Of a DNA stretch of 64,000 bases, positions 52,968-61,276 are shown piece after piece. The DNA is taken from NCBI RefSeq assembly GCF_001579845.1, contig NZ_CP007440.1, positions 7,276,029 through 7,340,028 on the forward strand, given 5' to 3'. Origin of the DNA: Rhodoplanes sp. Z2-YC6860 (GTDB lineage: Bacteria; Pseudomonadota; Alphaproteobacteria; Rhizobiales; Xanthobacteraceae). The position numbers were made by a program, and so were the translations under genes. The notes under the pieces are model-generated. The model made no database searches. It was not told the origin of the DNA and worked only from the letters and a program-made list of their open reading frames with translations. The stretch's first letter is position 1, and every line of letters starts with the position of its first letter.

Positions 52968-53015
52968 CCCTTGGTAAGGGAGAGGTCCACAGTTCAATCC
53001 TGCGCGGCAGCACCA
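52968..53015 (+). repeat. attR-like direct repeat of tRNA-Thr 3' half
   Basis: 48 bp identical to 29769-29816 except one C for T that would break a T-stem pair. No tRNA 5' half precedes it, so it is not a functional tRNA. A C/G hairpin (CCCG-CTTTT-CGGG, 53036-53048) follows, likely the tRNA's original terminator. Confidence 0.88.
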
Positions 53016-53071
53016 GTTCTTCAGATACGCTCCGACCCGCTTTTCGGGCTTTCGTTACGACCCCGAGACAA

Positions 53072-53098
53072 AAAGGGTGGCCGCGAGGGCCACCCTTT
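53072..53098 (-). terminator. Intrinsic terminator of the phosphatase-family gene
   Basis: An 11-bp stem (AAAGGGTGGCC / GGCCACCCTTT) with 5-nt loop; on the minus strand it is followed by a T-run. Located 42 bp after the stop of the gene at 53140-54819. Confidence 0.8.
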
Positions 53099-53139
53099 CG
53101 GTCTCAGGTGCTTGAGAATTGAGCCGCTTCAAAAAGCGA

Positions 53140-54819
53140 TCAATTGGAGGCCCGCTCCGCCCCGAGCCCCGGCAGCGCGTCGGTGTGCTCGATTTTCACG
53201 GCCTCAAGCTCGTCCGGATCGAGGCCGAGCGCGTTGAGGATCGTCGGTGCGATTTGCCTGGTCTCGACCGGCGAGGACACCGTCGACTGCGGCAGTCTCG
53301 GATTCGAGACCAGCATCGCCACATGCACGTCGTCGGGGTTGAAGCCGCCGTGCTCGGCAATCTTCGAGCCATGGGTGTAGATCACGCCAACCCGGGTGAT
53401 CCCGATGATGTCGGGCGCACGCGAGTCGTGGCGCGGATTGTCGAACATCCGGGTGAGCGCGCCGCCATAAAGGAACGAGGCAATCCCGGTATCGCCCGGA
53501 TAGTTCTTGAGCGCGTCGACGGCCTCCTTGATTTTGTCGCCCGAGTTGTCCTTCAGCCAGATCAGGGCAACGTCATCGGCAATGTCGAAGGCGAAGTTGC
53601 TGCCGATCGGCCCGGCGATCACCTGGCCGTCGTCGAGCTTCACGACCTTGGACTTGTCGATCGGCGATTGTCCGTGCTTGGCGCTGATGACGATCAGAGT
53701 CTTGTCGACGAGCCCGCGAGCCGCAAGTCCGCTCACCATCTGTCCGACCGACCGGTCGACGAAGCCGATGGCGTTGCTGAGGACGGGGCCCGGCGTCCCG
53801 CTGGCGTCGGCATAGCCGCCGGTCTTGAGCTTCTGGCCGACGCTGACCGACTGGAAGTTCATGCCGAAGATCGCCGGCGTGCCGGGATTGCGCGTGCCGG
53901 TGTGATCGTGGCCGGCGATCTGGTTGAGGGTGCCCCAGACCTTGATGCCGTCATAGTATTCGACGCCATCGATCGAGGAGGTGAAGTCGCTGCCGCAATT
54001 GGCGCCTGGGCAGGTCGGATCGGTGACCGGCGCAGGCGCTGTCGATTGCAGGCCGAGCAAGGCGATGAGCTGGACGTTGGCGCTGCTCAGGTCCGAATTG
54101 ATTTCCGGCGCGAAGAAATCATCCACGTTGGTGCCGGGCCCGTTCGCGGGCTGCGAATCCGGGTCGTTGCCATTGACGATGTCGTAGGCCGCATGCTTGT
54201 CGGACCAGGCCGTGCGCATGCCGTGGTTTTTGATCACCTGAAAGATGCTGTTGACGCGCACGAAATCGTGCGGCCACACCGGCACGCACCCGCTGCTCGT
54301 CATCTTCCGCGGCAGATTGTTCGGATCGATTGCGACAGCGCTGTTGAGCCCCGTGAGGCTCGCATTCACGCCGCCGTCGATCGAATGCAGGTTGGTATCG
54401 ACGTTCTCGGCGTTGGTGGTCTCTGCGCCTGGCGCACCAGTGCAGGGCGCCGGCGGGTTGCCGGCAGGAGCAAAAAAGGTGCGGTCGTAGCTGTCGTCGT
54501 AATAGACGCCAGCCGACTTGGGAGTGCCGCCGGTCACTTGCGCCAGCATGCCGGGGAAGGAATCCGAAGGCTTGGTGGTCGAGGCATTGGCGAACGTCGT
54601 GCCGTGCTGGGCCAGCGCGGCCAGATTCGGGCACAGATTGTGGGTCGTGCAATACGCAAGATCGACCGCGTGGAAACCGTCGATGCTCAACAGCAGCACG
54701 TGCTCATAGCGATGGCCATGGGCGCTGATTCCGTCGGCTTGCGTCGTGCCCGCGAGAACGGCGGGTAAAAGTACCGCTGCAATTGCGGTCGACAATAATA
54801 CCTTCTTTGAGGCCCTCAT
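53140..54819 (-). CDS. Secreted alkaline-phosphatase-superfamily protein (phosphodiesterase-like)
   Basis: 559 residues from ATG at 54819, which has GGAG 8 nt upstream; the ATG five codons earlier lies over that site. Signal peptide (KKVLLSTAIAAVLLPAVLAG). VLLLSIDGFHAVDLAY and STTKPSDSFPGMLAQVTGG resemble the metal-binding Asp and nucleophile Ser/Thr motifs of type I phosphodiesterases/nucleotide pyrophosphatases; VISAKHGQSPI and HGGFNPDDVHVAM give the further His/Asp ligands. Probably periplasmic or outside the cell; substrate unknown. Confidence 0.85.
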   Translation of the reverse strand: MRASKKVLLSTAIAAVLLPAVLAGTTQADGISAHGHRYEHVLLLSIDGFHAVDLAYCTTHNLCPNLAALAQHGTTFANASTTKPSDSFPGMLAQVTGGTPKSAGVYYDDSYDRTFFAPAGNPPAPCTGAPGAETTNAENVDTNLHSIDGGVNASLTGLNSAVAIDPNNLPRKMTSSGCVPVWPHDFVRVNSIFQVIKNHGMRTAWSDKHAAYDIVNGNDPDSQPANGPGTNVDDFFAPEINSDLSSANVQLIALLGLQSTAPAPVTDPTCPGANCGSDFTSSIDGVEYYDGIKVWGTLNQIAGHDHTGTRNPGTPAIFGMNFQSVSVGQKLKTGGYADASGTPGPVLSNAIGFVDRSVGQMVSGLAARGLVDKTLIVISAKHGQSPIDKSKVVKLDDGQVIAGPIGSNFAFDIADDVALIWLKDNSGDKIKEAVDALKNYPGDTGIASFLYGGALTRMFDNPRHDSRAPDIIGITRVGVIYTHGSKIAEHGGFNPDDVHVAMLVSNPRLPQSTVSSPVETRQIAPTILNALGLDPDELEAVKIEHTDALPGLGAERASN

Positions 54820-55051
54820 CAGATTTCTCCTCATTGTCAGTCAACAGACTTGAGCGCCCCTGCTCGACGCATAAGAAGCCAACATGACAGCCGCATTGCA
54901 TTTCGACCACGCGAGACATTCTCTTGCATGCCGCACCGTTCCGCGCGCACTCGCAGCGGCAACCGGCGGCATTCAGGATCGGCCCTGGGCTCCCTGGTTC
55001 AACAGGCTTTCGTTTGCTAGCGTTTTCGCTTTCGACCATCGGGAGGCGACA

Positions 55052-55951
55052 ATGATTGTGCGACGACAATTTCTGATTGGCTCAACGGCGTTTCTCGCTT
55101 CGACCGCGGTGGCACAGGCTCAGCCGGCACGCGTGACAATATTGTACGACGCGTTCGGCAAGCCGTCGGATTTGAAACGAGGCTGGGGGTACTCCGCCTT
55201 CATCGAATACGGCGGACGCAGAATCCTTTTCGACACCGGCGCCAGAAGCAAGGATTTCGCCTTCAACGTCGAAGCGCTGAAAGTCGACCTCAAGTCTCTC
55301 GACTTCGTCGTAATCACCCATAGGCACAACGACCACACGGCCGGACTGCTTCAGGTCGTGCGGGAGAATCCCGCTGTAACGATCTACACGCCGATCGAAG
55401 GCGCCCAGTTCAACTCGCCGACGCCGCCGGCTCTGGCAAACCTCATCAAGCGGTATGTCGAATCCGTACCCGACGACATGCGTTACTTCGGCGGCAACGC
55501 CAGCGGCATTGCGACTCCGGAGACGCCTTGGGCCGACGCAAAATTCTCATCCATCAGCGAGCCCAAGGAGGTCCTTCCCGGGTTTTTCATGTTCGCCACG
55601 CGCTCCGAGACACCCGGCACGCGTGAGATGAACGAGATCTCGCTGCTGATCAAAACGCCGCGGGGCGGCGTCCTGGTCGTCGGCTGCTCACACCCCGGCA
55701 TCGAAAAGATCATCGAAGCGGCCGTGAAGATCGAGCCCAAGCTTTATTCGGTGTTTGGCGGCTTCCATCTGGTCGACATGACAGACGACAAGGTCACCGA
55801 GATGGTGCAGCGCTTCAAAGACAAGTGGGGGATCGAGCGCATGGCCGCAGGCCACTGCACCGGCCAATTCGCGTTCGCCGAGCTTGTGAGAATTTACGGC
55901 AACAAGTTCGATCACGCAGGCGTCGGCTCGACAATTCCGCTGCCGGCGTAA
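55052..55951 (+). CDS. Exported metallo-beta-lactamase-fold hydrolase
   Basis: 299 residues from ATG at 55052 with GGGAGG before it. N-terminal RRQFLIGSTAFLASTAVAQAQ is a twin-arginine-like signal. THRHNDHTAG is the HxHxDH zinc motif; GCSHPGIEKI, FGGFHLVD and AGHCTG add ligands. Close to the dihydropteridine-synthase-like (DHPS) MBL group, for which a role is uncertain. Separate transcription unit, divergent from the phosphatase gene. Confidence 0.85.
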   Translation: MIVRRQFLIGSTAFLASTAVAQAQPARVTILYDAFGKPSDLKRGWGYSAFIEYGGRRILFDTGARSKDFAFNVEALKVDLKSLDFVVITHRHNDHTAGLLQVVRENPAVTIYTPIEGAQFNSPTPPALANLIKRYVESVPDDMRYFGGNASGIATPETPWADAKFSSISEPKEVLPGFFMFATRSETPGTREMNEISLLIKTPRGGVLVVGCSHPGIEKIIEAAVKIEPKLYSVFGGFHLVDMTDDKVTEMVQRFKDKWGIERMAAGHCTGQFAFAELVRIYGNKFDHAGVGSTIPLPA

Positions 55952-56056
55952 CCCCGTGGCTCGCAGAGTCGCGGCCTGAAGGAATCCCTGCTAGCAACGC
56001 GACCGAATGAAAAACGTCGCGCGGCGGCAAATGCCGCCGCCAGGGAGAACGCCGTC

Positions 56057-57032
56057 ATGATCCGCCGCAGTCTTCCTGCTGTTCGCGCTGGCCGCGGCCG
56101 GCTTTGCCGTCACGGAGGCGCAAGCCGCCGACTGGCGCCCGCCGGCGCCGGTCCGCATCGTGGTGGGCTTCGGAGCGGGTGGCGGCACCGACATCGCGGC
56201 GCGCATCGTCGCCGATCCGCTGGGCGACCTGCTCGGGCAATCGGTCGTGGTCGAGAACCGGCCCGGCGCGGGCGGCATCACGGCGGCGAACTACGTGGCG
56301 AAATCGCCGAAGGACGGCACCACCGCGCTGATGATGAGCAACGCCCATATCATCGCGCCGGCGATGTACAAGACCCTGCCCTATGACTCGGTCAACGATT
56401 TCCAGATGCTGTCGATGATCGGCAGCGCCGGCCTCGTGCTCGTGGCGCGGAAGGACTTTCCGGCGAACAATCTCGCCGAGACGCTCCAGCTGCTGAAGAG
56501 CTCGCCCGGCAAATACAACTTCGCGACGCCGGGCGTCGGCACGACGCAGCACTTTGCGGTCGAGCTGATGAACCAGATGGCCGGCATCAAAATGCAGCAC
56601 ATCCCGTTCCGCGCGACGCCGCAGGCGATCGCGGCGCTGCTCGGCGGCCAGGTCGAGCTGGTGATGGAGCTCATTCAGACCGTGCGCGGCCAGATCGAGA
56701 GCGGCGAACTGAAGGCCATCGCGGTGACCTCACCGCAGCGTTTTCCTTCACTGCCCAACGTGCCGACCTTCGCGGAATCCGGCCTGCCGGACTATGCGGT
56801 GACAAGCTGGTACGGGCTCGCACTGCCGGCCGGCACGCCCGAGCCGGCCGTGACGGCGTTCAGCGCGGCGCTGACCAAGGCGCTCGCGAGCGACCAGGTG
56901 CGCCAGGGCATCCTGAAAGTGGGCGCGCTGCCCACCAGCTCGACGCCGGAGGCGTTGCGGCAGCATATCGCGGCCGAAGTCGCGCGCTGGCAGGCGGTGC
57001 GCGAGAAGGCCGGGATCGAGCAGCAGCAATAG
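56057..57032 (+). pseudogene. TctC/Bug-family binding protein with frameshifted signal peptide
   Basis: The body (VVGFGAGGGTDIAARIVADP, VVENRPGAGGITAANYVAKSPKDG, NVPTFAESGLPDYAVTSWYGL) is an intact Bug/TctC protein. An AGGGAGA ribosome site and ATG at 56057 give MIRR and then the wrong frame; the right frame has a signal peptide (VFLLFALAAAGFAVTEAQA) from about 56070 but no start, since a TGA precedes it. A single-base indel at about 56061-56070 explains both. Either a real pseudogene or a sequence error. In-frame GTG at 56160 is downstream of the signal and would make a cytoplasmic protein. Confidence 0.65.
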
Positions 57033-57043
57033 AAGCGGAGCCC

Positions 57044-57754
57044 TTACTCCGCCGCGACCAGCTTCTTGCCCGCGTTGCGCTTCAGGCAATCGATGGCGAA
57101 GTCGGTCGACATGATGTCGCCGAAGGTCAGATAGAAGTTGTTGATCGCCGCATTGTGGTCCTCGTCGGTGTTGGCGGCGTTGCCGTCGGTGATCATGACG
57201 GTGTTGAAGTTCAGCATCATGGCGTCGCGCGCGGTCGACTCGCAGCACACGTTCGTCACCGTGCCGGTGATCAGCACCGTGTCGAGGCCGCGCTGGCGCA
57301 GCTTCGCGGCCAAGTCCGATGAGCCCTGGATGAAGGCACTGTAGCGCATCTTCTCGACGATCAGGTCCTGCGGCAGCACCTTGAGTTCGGGGAACAGCTT
57401 GTAGCCTTCGCTATCGACGCCCAACGAGCGGCGGCGCCGCTCGGCGCCCTTGGTTCCCACCATCCGGTACAGCGTCGACCAGCTGGTCAGCGTCTCGTCG
57501 GTGAAGGCGGTCTGGATCCAGACCACCGTGCCGCCGGTGGCGCGCACCGCCTCGGCCAAACGGTTGATGTTGGGCACGATCTCGTGGGCCATGGCGCAGG
57601 GCGAATGCGCCACCTCGTGCTTCATGAAGCCGTTCTGCATGTCGACCACGATCAGCGCGGTCTTGGACGGATCGAGGTCGTCGAAGATGTGCTCGCGGCC
57701 GCGTCGTGCCACCACCCGATCGATCACCGACTGCGAGATCGAGATTTTATGCAT
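57044..57754 (-). CDS. Isochorismatase-family cysteine hydrolase
   Basis: 236 residues from MHKISISQSV at 57754. The D38-K135-C170 triad is seen in LIVVDMQNGF, IVEKMRYSAF and GTVTNVCCESTARD. An extra Cys follows the catalytic one. Family members hydrolyse isochorismate, nicotinamide or carbamoyl compounds; substrate not known. Converges with the TctC-like gene. Confidence 0.88.
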   Translation of the reverse strand: MHKISISQSVIDRVVARRGREHIFDDLDPSKTALIVVDMQNGFMKHEVAHSPCAMAHEIVPNINRLAEAVRATGGTVVWIQTAFTDETLTSWSTLYRMVGTKGAERRRRSLGVDSEGYKLFPELKVLPQDLIVEKMRYSAFIQGSSDLAAKLRQRGLDTVLITGTVTNVCCESTARDAMMLNFNTVMITDGNAANTDEDHNAAINNFYLTFGDIMSTDFAIDCLKRNAGKKLVAAE

Positions 57755-57867
57755 CGCCAGGACCCTCCATCCGAAGGACAAATTATGCGATCCCCTGCGG
57801 CGGGAGGGCAACCGCCACGAGCGGTGGGCTCCCATGATTGGAGGAGTTTCAAAGCGTTGACAGGAAC

Positions 57868-57881
57868 TTGATGCAGATCAA
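57868..57881. promoter_or_regulatory. FNR/FixK-type box upstream of hemA
   Basis: TTGAT-GCAG-ATCAA is a perfect match to the FNR/FixK consensus and lies about 120 bp before the hemA start. Oxygen-responsive control of hemA by such regulators is known in photosynthetic and nitrogen-fixing alphaproteobacteria. Confidence 0.75.
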
Positions 57882-58001
57882 TCCCAAGGCTCTGATTTCG
57901 GGACAAGAAACGCCTCGACAAGCAGCGTGGAAGGCTTCTAAAAATAGCCGGGGCGCCCAGGCGACGGGCGGTCCGCACGCGAAGAGAAGGCCGGATTTCC
58001 C

Positions 58002-59228
58002 ATGAATTACGATGCGTTTTTCGCCGACGCCCTGTCCCGTCTGCGCGACGAACGGCGGTATCGGGTTTTCGCCGACCTGGAGCGCATCGCCGGCCGGTTC
58101 CCGCACGCCATCTGGCATTCACCGAATGGCCCCCGCGACGTCGTGATCTGGTGTTCCAACGACTACCTCGGCATGGGCCAGCACCCGAAGGTGATCGGCG
58201 CCATGGTCGAAACCGCCACCAAAATGGGGACCGGCGCGGGCGGCACGCGCAACATCGCCGGCACCAACCATCCGCTGATCGACCTCGAGCGCGAGCTCGC
58301 CGACCTGCACGGCAAGCAATCGGCGCTGGTGTTCACCTCGGGCTATGTGTCGAACCAGACCGGCATCCCGACCATCGCCAAGCTCATTCCGAACTGCCTG
58401 ATCCTGTCGGACGCCTACAACCACAACTCGATGATCGAGGGCATCCGCCAGGCGGGCTGCGACAAGCAGATCTTCCGCCACAACGATCTGGCGCACCTCG
58501 AAGAGCTGCTGAAGGCGGCCGGCAGCCGGCCGAAGCTTGTGGCCTTCGAGAGCCTCTATTCGATGGATGGCGACATCGCGCCGATCAACGCGATCTGCGA
58601 TCTCGCCAAGCGCTACGGCGCCATGACCTACCTCGACGAGGTGCATGCGGTCGGTCTCTACGGACCGCGCGGCGGCGGCATTGCCGAGCGCGACGGCGCG
58701 ATGGCGCGCGTCGACGTCATTGAAGGCACGCTCGGCAAGGCGTTTGGCGGTCTCGGCGGCTATATCGCGGCCGACGGTGCGCTGTGCGACGCGGTGCGCT
58801 CCTACGCGCCGGGCTTCATCTTCACCACCGCCCTGCCGCCTGCGGTCTGTGCCGCGGCGGCCGCCGCGATCCGGCATCTGAAGACCTCGACCTGGGAGCG
58901 CGAGCGGCATCAGGACCGCGCCGCGCGGCTCAAGGCTGTGCTGAACGCCGCGGGCCTGCCGGTCGCGGAGACGTCGACCCATATCGTGCCGGTGATGGTC
59001 AACGAGGCCGAGAAGTGCAAGGCGGCGAGCGACCTGCTGCTCACCGACCACGGCATCTACATCCAGCCGATCAACTACCCGACCGTGCCGAAAGGCACCG
59101 AGCGGCTTCGCATCACGCCGTCGCCCTATCATGACGACGCGCTGATCGACGTGCTCGCCGAAGCCATGGTCGACGTCTGGCAGAAGCTCGGCCTGCCGCT
59201 GAAGCAGCACTCGCTGGCCGCGGAATAA
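58002..59228 (+). CDS. hemA: 5-aminolevulinate synthase
   Basis: 408 residues, the alphaproteobacterial (Shemin) form that joins glycine and succinyl-CoA. K246 in [10 protein letters not shown] holds PLP; D212 (YLDEVHAVG) and the [13 protein letters not shown] motif are typical. First step of tetrapyrrole synthesis. Flanked by an isochorismatase-family gene and an AbrB-type gene on the other strand, so it is monocistronic. An FNR-like box lies upstream. Confidence 0.97.
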   Translation: MNYDAFFADALSRLRDERRYRVFADLERIAGRFPHAIWHSPNGPRDVVIWCSNDYLGMGQHPKVIGAMVETATKMGTGAGGTRNIAGTNHPLIDLERELADLHGKQSALVFTSGYVSNQTGIPTIAKLIPNCLILSDAYNHNSMIEGIRQAGCDKQIFRHNDLAHLEELLKAAGSRPKLVAFESLYSMDGDIAPINAICDLAKRYGAMTYLDEVHAVGLYGPRGGGIAERDGAMARVDVIEGTLGKAFGGLGGYIAADGALCDAVRSYAPGFIFTTALPPAVCAAAAAAIRHLKTSTWERERHQDRAARLKAVLNAAGLPVAETSTHIVPVMVNEAEKCKAASDLLLTDHGIYIQPINYPTVPKGTERLRITPSPYHDDALIDVLAEAMVDVWQKLGLPLKQHSLAAE

Positions 59229-59233
59229 CGCGT

Positions 59234-60328
59234 TTATTCGGGCGTTTGAGCGCCCTTCTGGGCGGCGATCCGCCGCCGGACCCGGTGCGCCATAAACGGC
59301 ACCAAGAGCGACACGATCAGAAACCGCGAAATCTGCAGGGCGCCGACGAACACCGGATCGAGGTGCAGCGCCAGCGCCAGCACCATCATGGTGTCCTGGG
59401 CGCCGGGCGAGAACGCGACCACCGCGTCGCCCACCCGGATCGACATCAGCATGGTGAGCACCATCACCGACAACGACGCGATGCTCATCGCCACCGCGAA
59501 CGAACCGACCGCGGCGGCGAGGAAGCGCAAGAGTGTCATCGGCGCCGTACCCGAGAAGCGCGAGCCGGTCACAGCGCCGATGCCGACCACCGCGGCGCTT
59601 GCCACCCACCAGGGCAGCACCGCCGAGACATAGCCCAGGCCGTGCAGCACCGCCGAGGCCATCATCGACCCGAAAATCAGCCCGCCCGGCAATCTGAGCT
59701 TCCAGACCACCACGGCCGACACCGTCGAGGCCGCGACCAGGAGGCCGAGCTCCGCTAGCGACTGCGGATGCCCCGAGCTGAACCGCGCCATGACGACGCC
59801 GCCCGATGCTGTGAAACCGGACCAGGCGAGCGCGGTCGGGATGCCGACCGTGAGCGCCACCACGCGCATGGTCTGCACGATCGCAATCGCGCGCATATCG
59901 GCTTTGTACTCCGCCGACAGCGCCATCACCTGCGCGAGCGCACCGGGACTTGCACCGAACAAAGCCGACAACGGATCCCAACCATGCACGATGCGCAGAT
60001 ACGCGCTGGTTCCCATGATCATGCACACGGTCGAAACCGCGAGCACTGCGATGCTGAGCGGAAACGCACCGAGCCCTTTCAGGGTGTCGGGCGACACCAC
60101 CGCGCCGAGCGAGATGCCGACCAGCACGGAGATCGTGCGCGCCAGCGGCACCGGCACCGTCACCGGCCGTCCGGCGAGCGCCGCGCTCGCCACGCCGAGC
60201 AGCGAGCCGGTCACCAGCCCCGCCGGAAAACCAAGCCAAGTCAGCAGGATGCCGCCCGTGGCCCCGTAGGCCAGCGTCTCAAGCGTGCGCAGGATGATGG
60301 GCCTGACAGACGAAAACGAAGCGGGCAT
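59234..60328 (-). CDS. AbrB-family integral membrane protein
   Basis: About 364 residues (start at 60328; 60364 is possible). Ten or so hydrophobic segments in two homologous halves, with the repeat-like motif LGFPAGLVTGSLLGV and KLRLPGGLIFGSMMASA, the pattern of the AbrB membrane family (named after a partial similarity, not the DNA-binding AbrB). Possibly a transporter or permease-type regulator. Convergent with hemA; the two stops are 3 bp apart. Function unknown. Confidence 0.75.
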   Translation of the reverse strand: MPASFSSVRPIILRTLETLAYGATGGILLTWLGFPAGLVTGSLLGVASAALAGRPVTVPVPLARTISVLVGISLGAVVSPDTLKGLGAFPLSIAVLAVSTVCMIMGTSAYLRIVHGWDPLSALFGASPGALAQVMALSAEYKADMRAIAIVQTMRVVALTVGIPTALAWSGFTASGGVVMARFSSGHPQSLAELGLLVAASTVSAVVVWKLRLPGGLIFGSMMASAVLHGLGYVSAVLPWWVASAAVVGIGAVTGSRFSGTAPMTLLRFLAAAVGSFAVAMSIASLSVMVLTMLMSIRVGDAVVAFSPGAQDTMMVLALALHLDPVFVGALQISRFLIVSLLVPFMAHRVRRRIAAQKGAQTPE

Positions 60329-60447
60329 TGCGCGATCAATGCCGCGCTGATCGCGCTCCGTCAAACGGTGCTTTGCTGAGCACCCACGACGTTCCGCGGA
60401 GCGGCACCGTCACGCTTCGATGCCAAGACTAAACTTCTAGGCCAAGA

Positions 60448-60720
60448 CTAAGCTTCGATACCAAGACGCATCGCCATGCGCACCATGTCGGCGACGCTCT
60501 TGACGGCGAGCTTCTTCAGAATTCGCGCGCGATGAATCTCGATGGTGCGCGGACTTATGCCGAGGCGGCGGCCGACCTCTTTGTTCGAGGCGCCGGTGAT
60601 CAACTTCTCAAACACGACACGCTCACGCGGCGTCAGCGTTTCGAAACGATTGTGCTCGATCGATCGCGGCGCGACGATCGGCTCGGCACCTTCCATTGCT
60701 TCCAATGCTTGCTGAGTCAT
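60448..60720 (-). CDS. Short LuxR/FixJ-type transcriptional regulator
   Basis: 90 residues from MTQQALEAMEG at 60720. The C-terminal ~65 form a LuxR helix-turn-helix (LTPRERVVFEKLITGASNKEVGRRLGISPRTIEIHRARILKKL), like FixJ-type regulators, but no receiver domain is present. It is divergent from the SSS histidine-kinase gene at 61277, a common pairing. The in-frame 5' extension to 61020 shows no domain. Confidence 0.8.
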   Translation of the reverse strand: MTQQALEAMEGAEPIVAPRSIEHNRFETLTPRERVVFEKLITGASNKEVGRRLGISPRTIEIHRARILKKLAVKSVADMVRMAMRLGIEA

Positions 60721-60860
60721 GAGCGCTGAACCTCGCTCGGCGATCCGGAATAGGATCAGCAAAAGTAAAATCGCCCCGCCGCGCGCAAAGATCAAGTTGA
60801 ATCGTAGGCAAAGAAGAGCGCATTGACACAGCAATATTTTTTGGCATTGCGGAAAAAAGC

Positions 60861-60883
60861 TTTGACACTGTGCGCTTGTCAAA
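60861..60883. promoter_or_regulatory. Inverted repeat between the LuxR-type gene and the SSS kinase gene
   Basis: TTTGACA-N9-TGTCAAA, a perfect 7-bp palindrome, about 140 bp upstream of the LuxR-type gene start. The 556-bp intergenic region (60721-61276) is A/T-rich with no supported gene; this palindrome is the one structured element seen. It may be an operator for either divergent gene. Confidence 0.45.
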
Positions 60884-61276
60884 AGCCGTCGCTGAATGGC
60901 ACCGCAGAAGATCGGCTGCAAATTGCTGTAGATTGCGCTACCTGATGTCGCAACAAGACATCGCGGACGAAATTTCGCTTGAAAAAATTTTCGCGGCGAA
61001 TACGCAAAACCTCTGCACAACTTCGGACCTTCGTCGCATGCGAGACTTTGTCTCGCGCCGCACGATATCCTTGCTCGCGCGTTTGAAATCGCACGAGCAT
61101 TACACCGCGTCAGGCCGTACCTGACAGCCGATCGATCGGCGGAGCCTTAACGATACGCCGCCGTAACGCTTCCGCGGGCTCGCGGGCCGGTGGACAAGCC
61201 CTCGCCGCTGTGGTGATTCTCGTTAAAGAAGCGCCCGCCAAGCGTCGTCCCGGCGCGGCCTTCCAAGGAAGACGAC

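Larger units (their letters stand above)
29817..53015. mobile_element. Genomic island integrated at tRNA-Thr
   Basis: A 23.2-kb block bounded by direct repeats of the tRNA-Thr 3' half. Near attL it holds a frameshifted integrase fragment, an hsdM fragment and a peroxiredoxin fragment; the one large gene encodes a 6727-residue repeat protein. Integrase decay means the island is probably fixed. Within it, 29817-30205 (389 bp) and 30401-30687 contain no recognisable gene. Confidence 0.8.

Noticed and set aside
52968..53015. A second tRNA-Thr gene
   Set aside because: Only the 3' half is present, and the T-stem has a mismatch; it is an att remnant.
58119..60239. 706-codon minus-strand frame across hemA and the AbrB-type gene
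   Set aside because: Overlaps two confident genes; translation is Arg/Gly-rich without any known motif.
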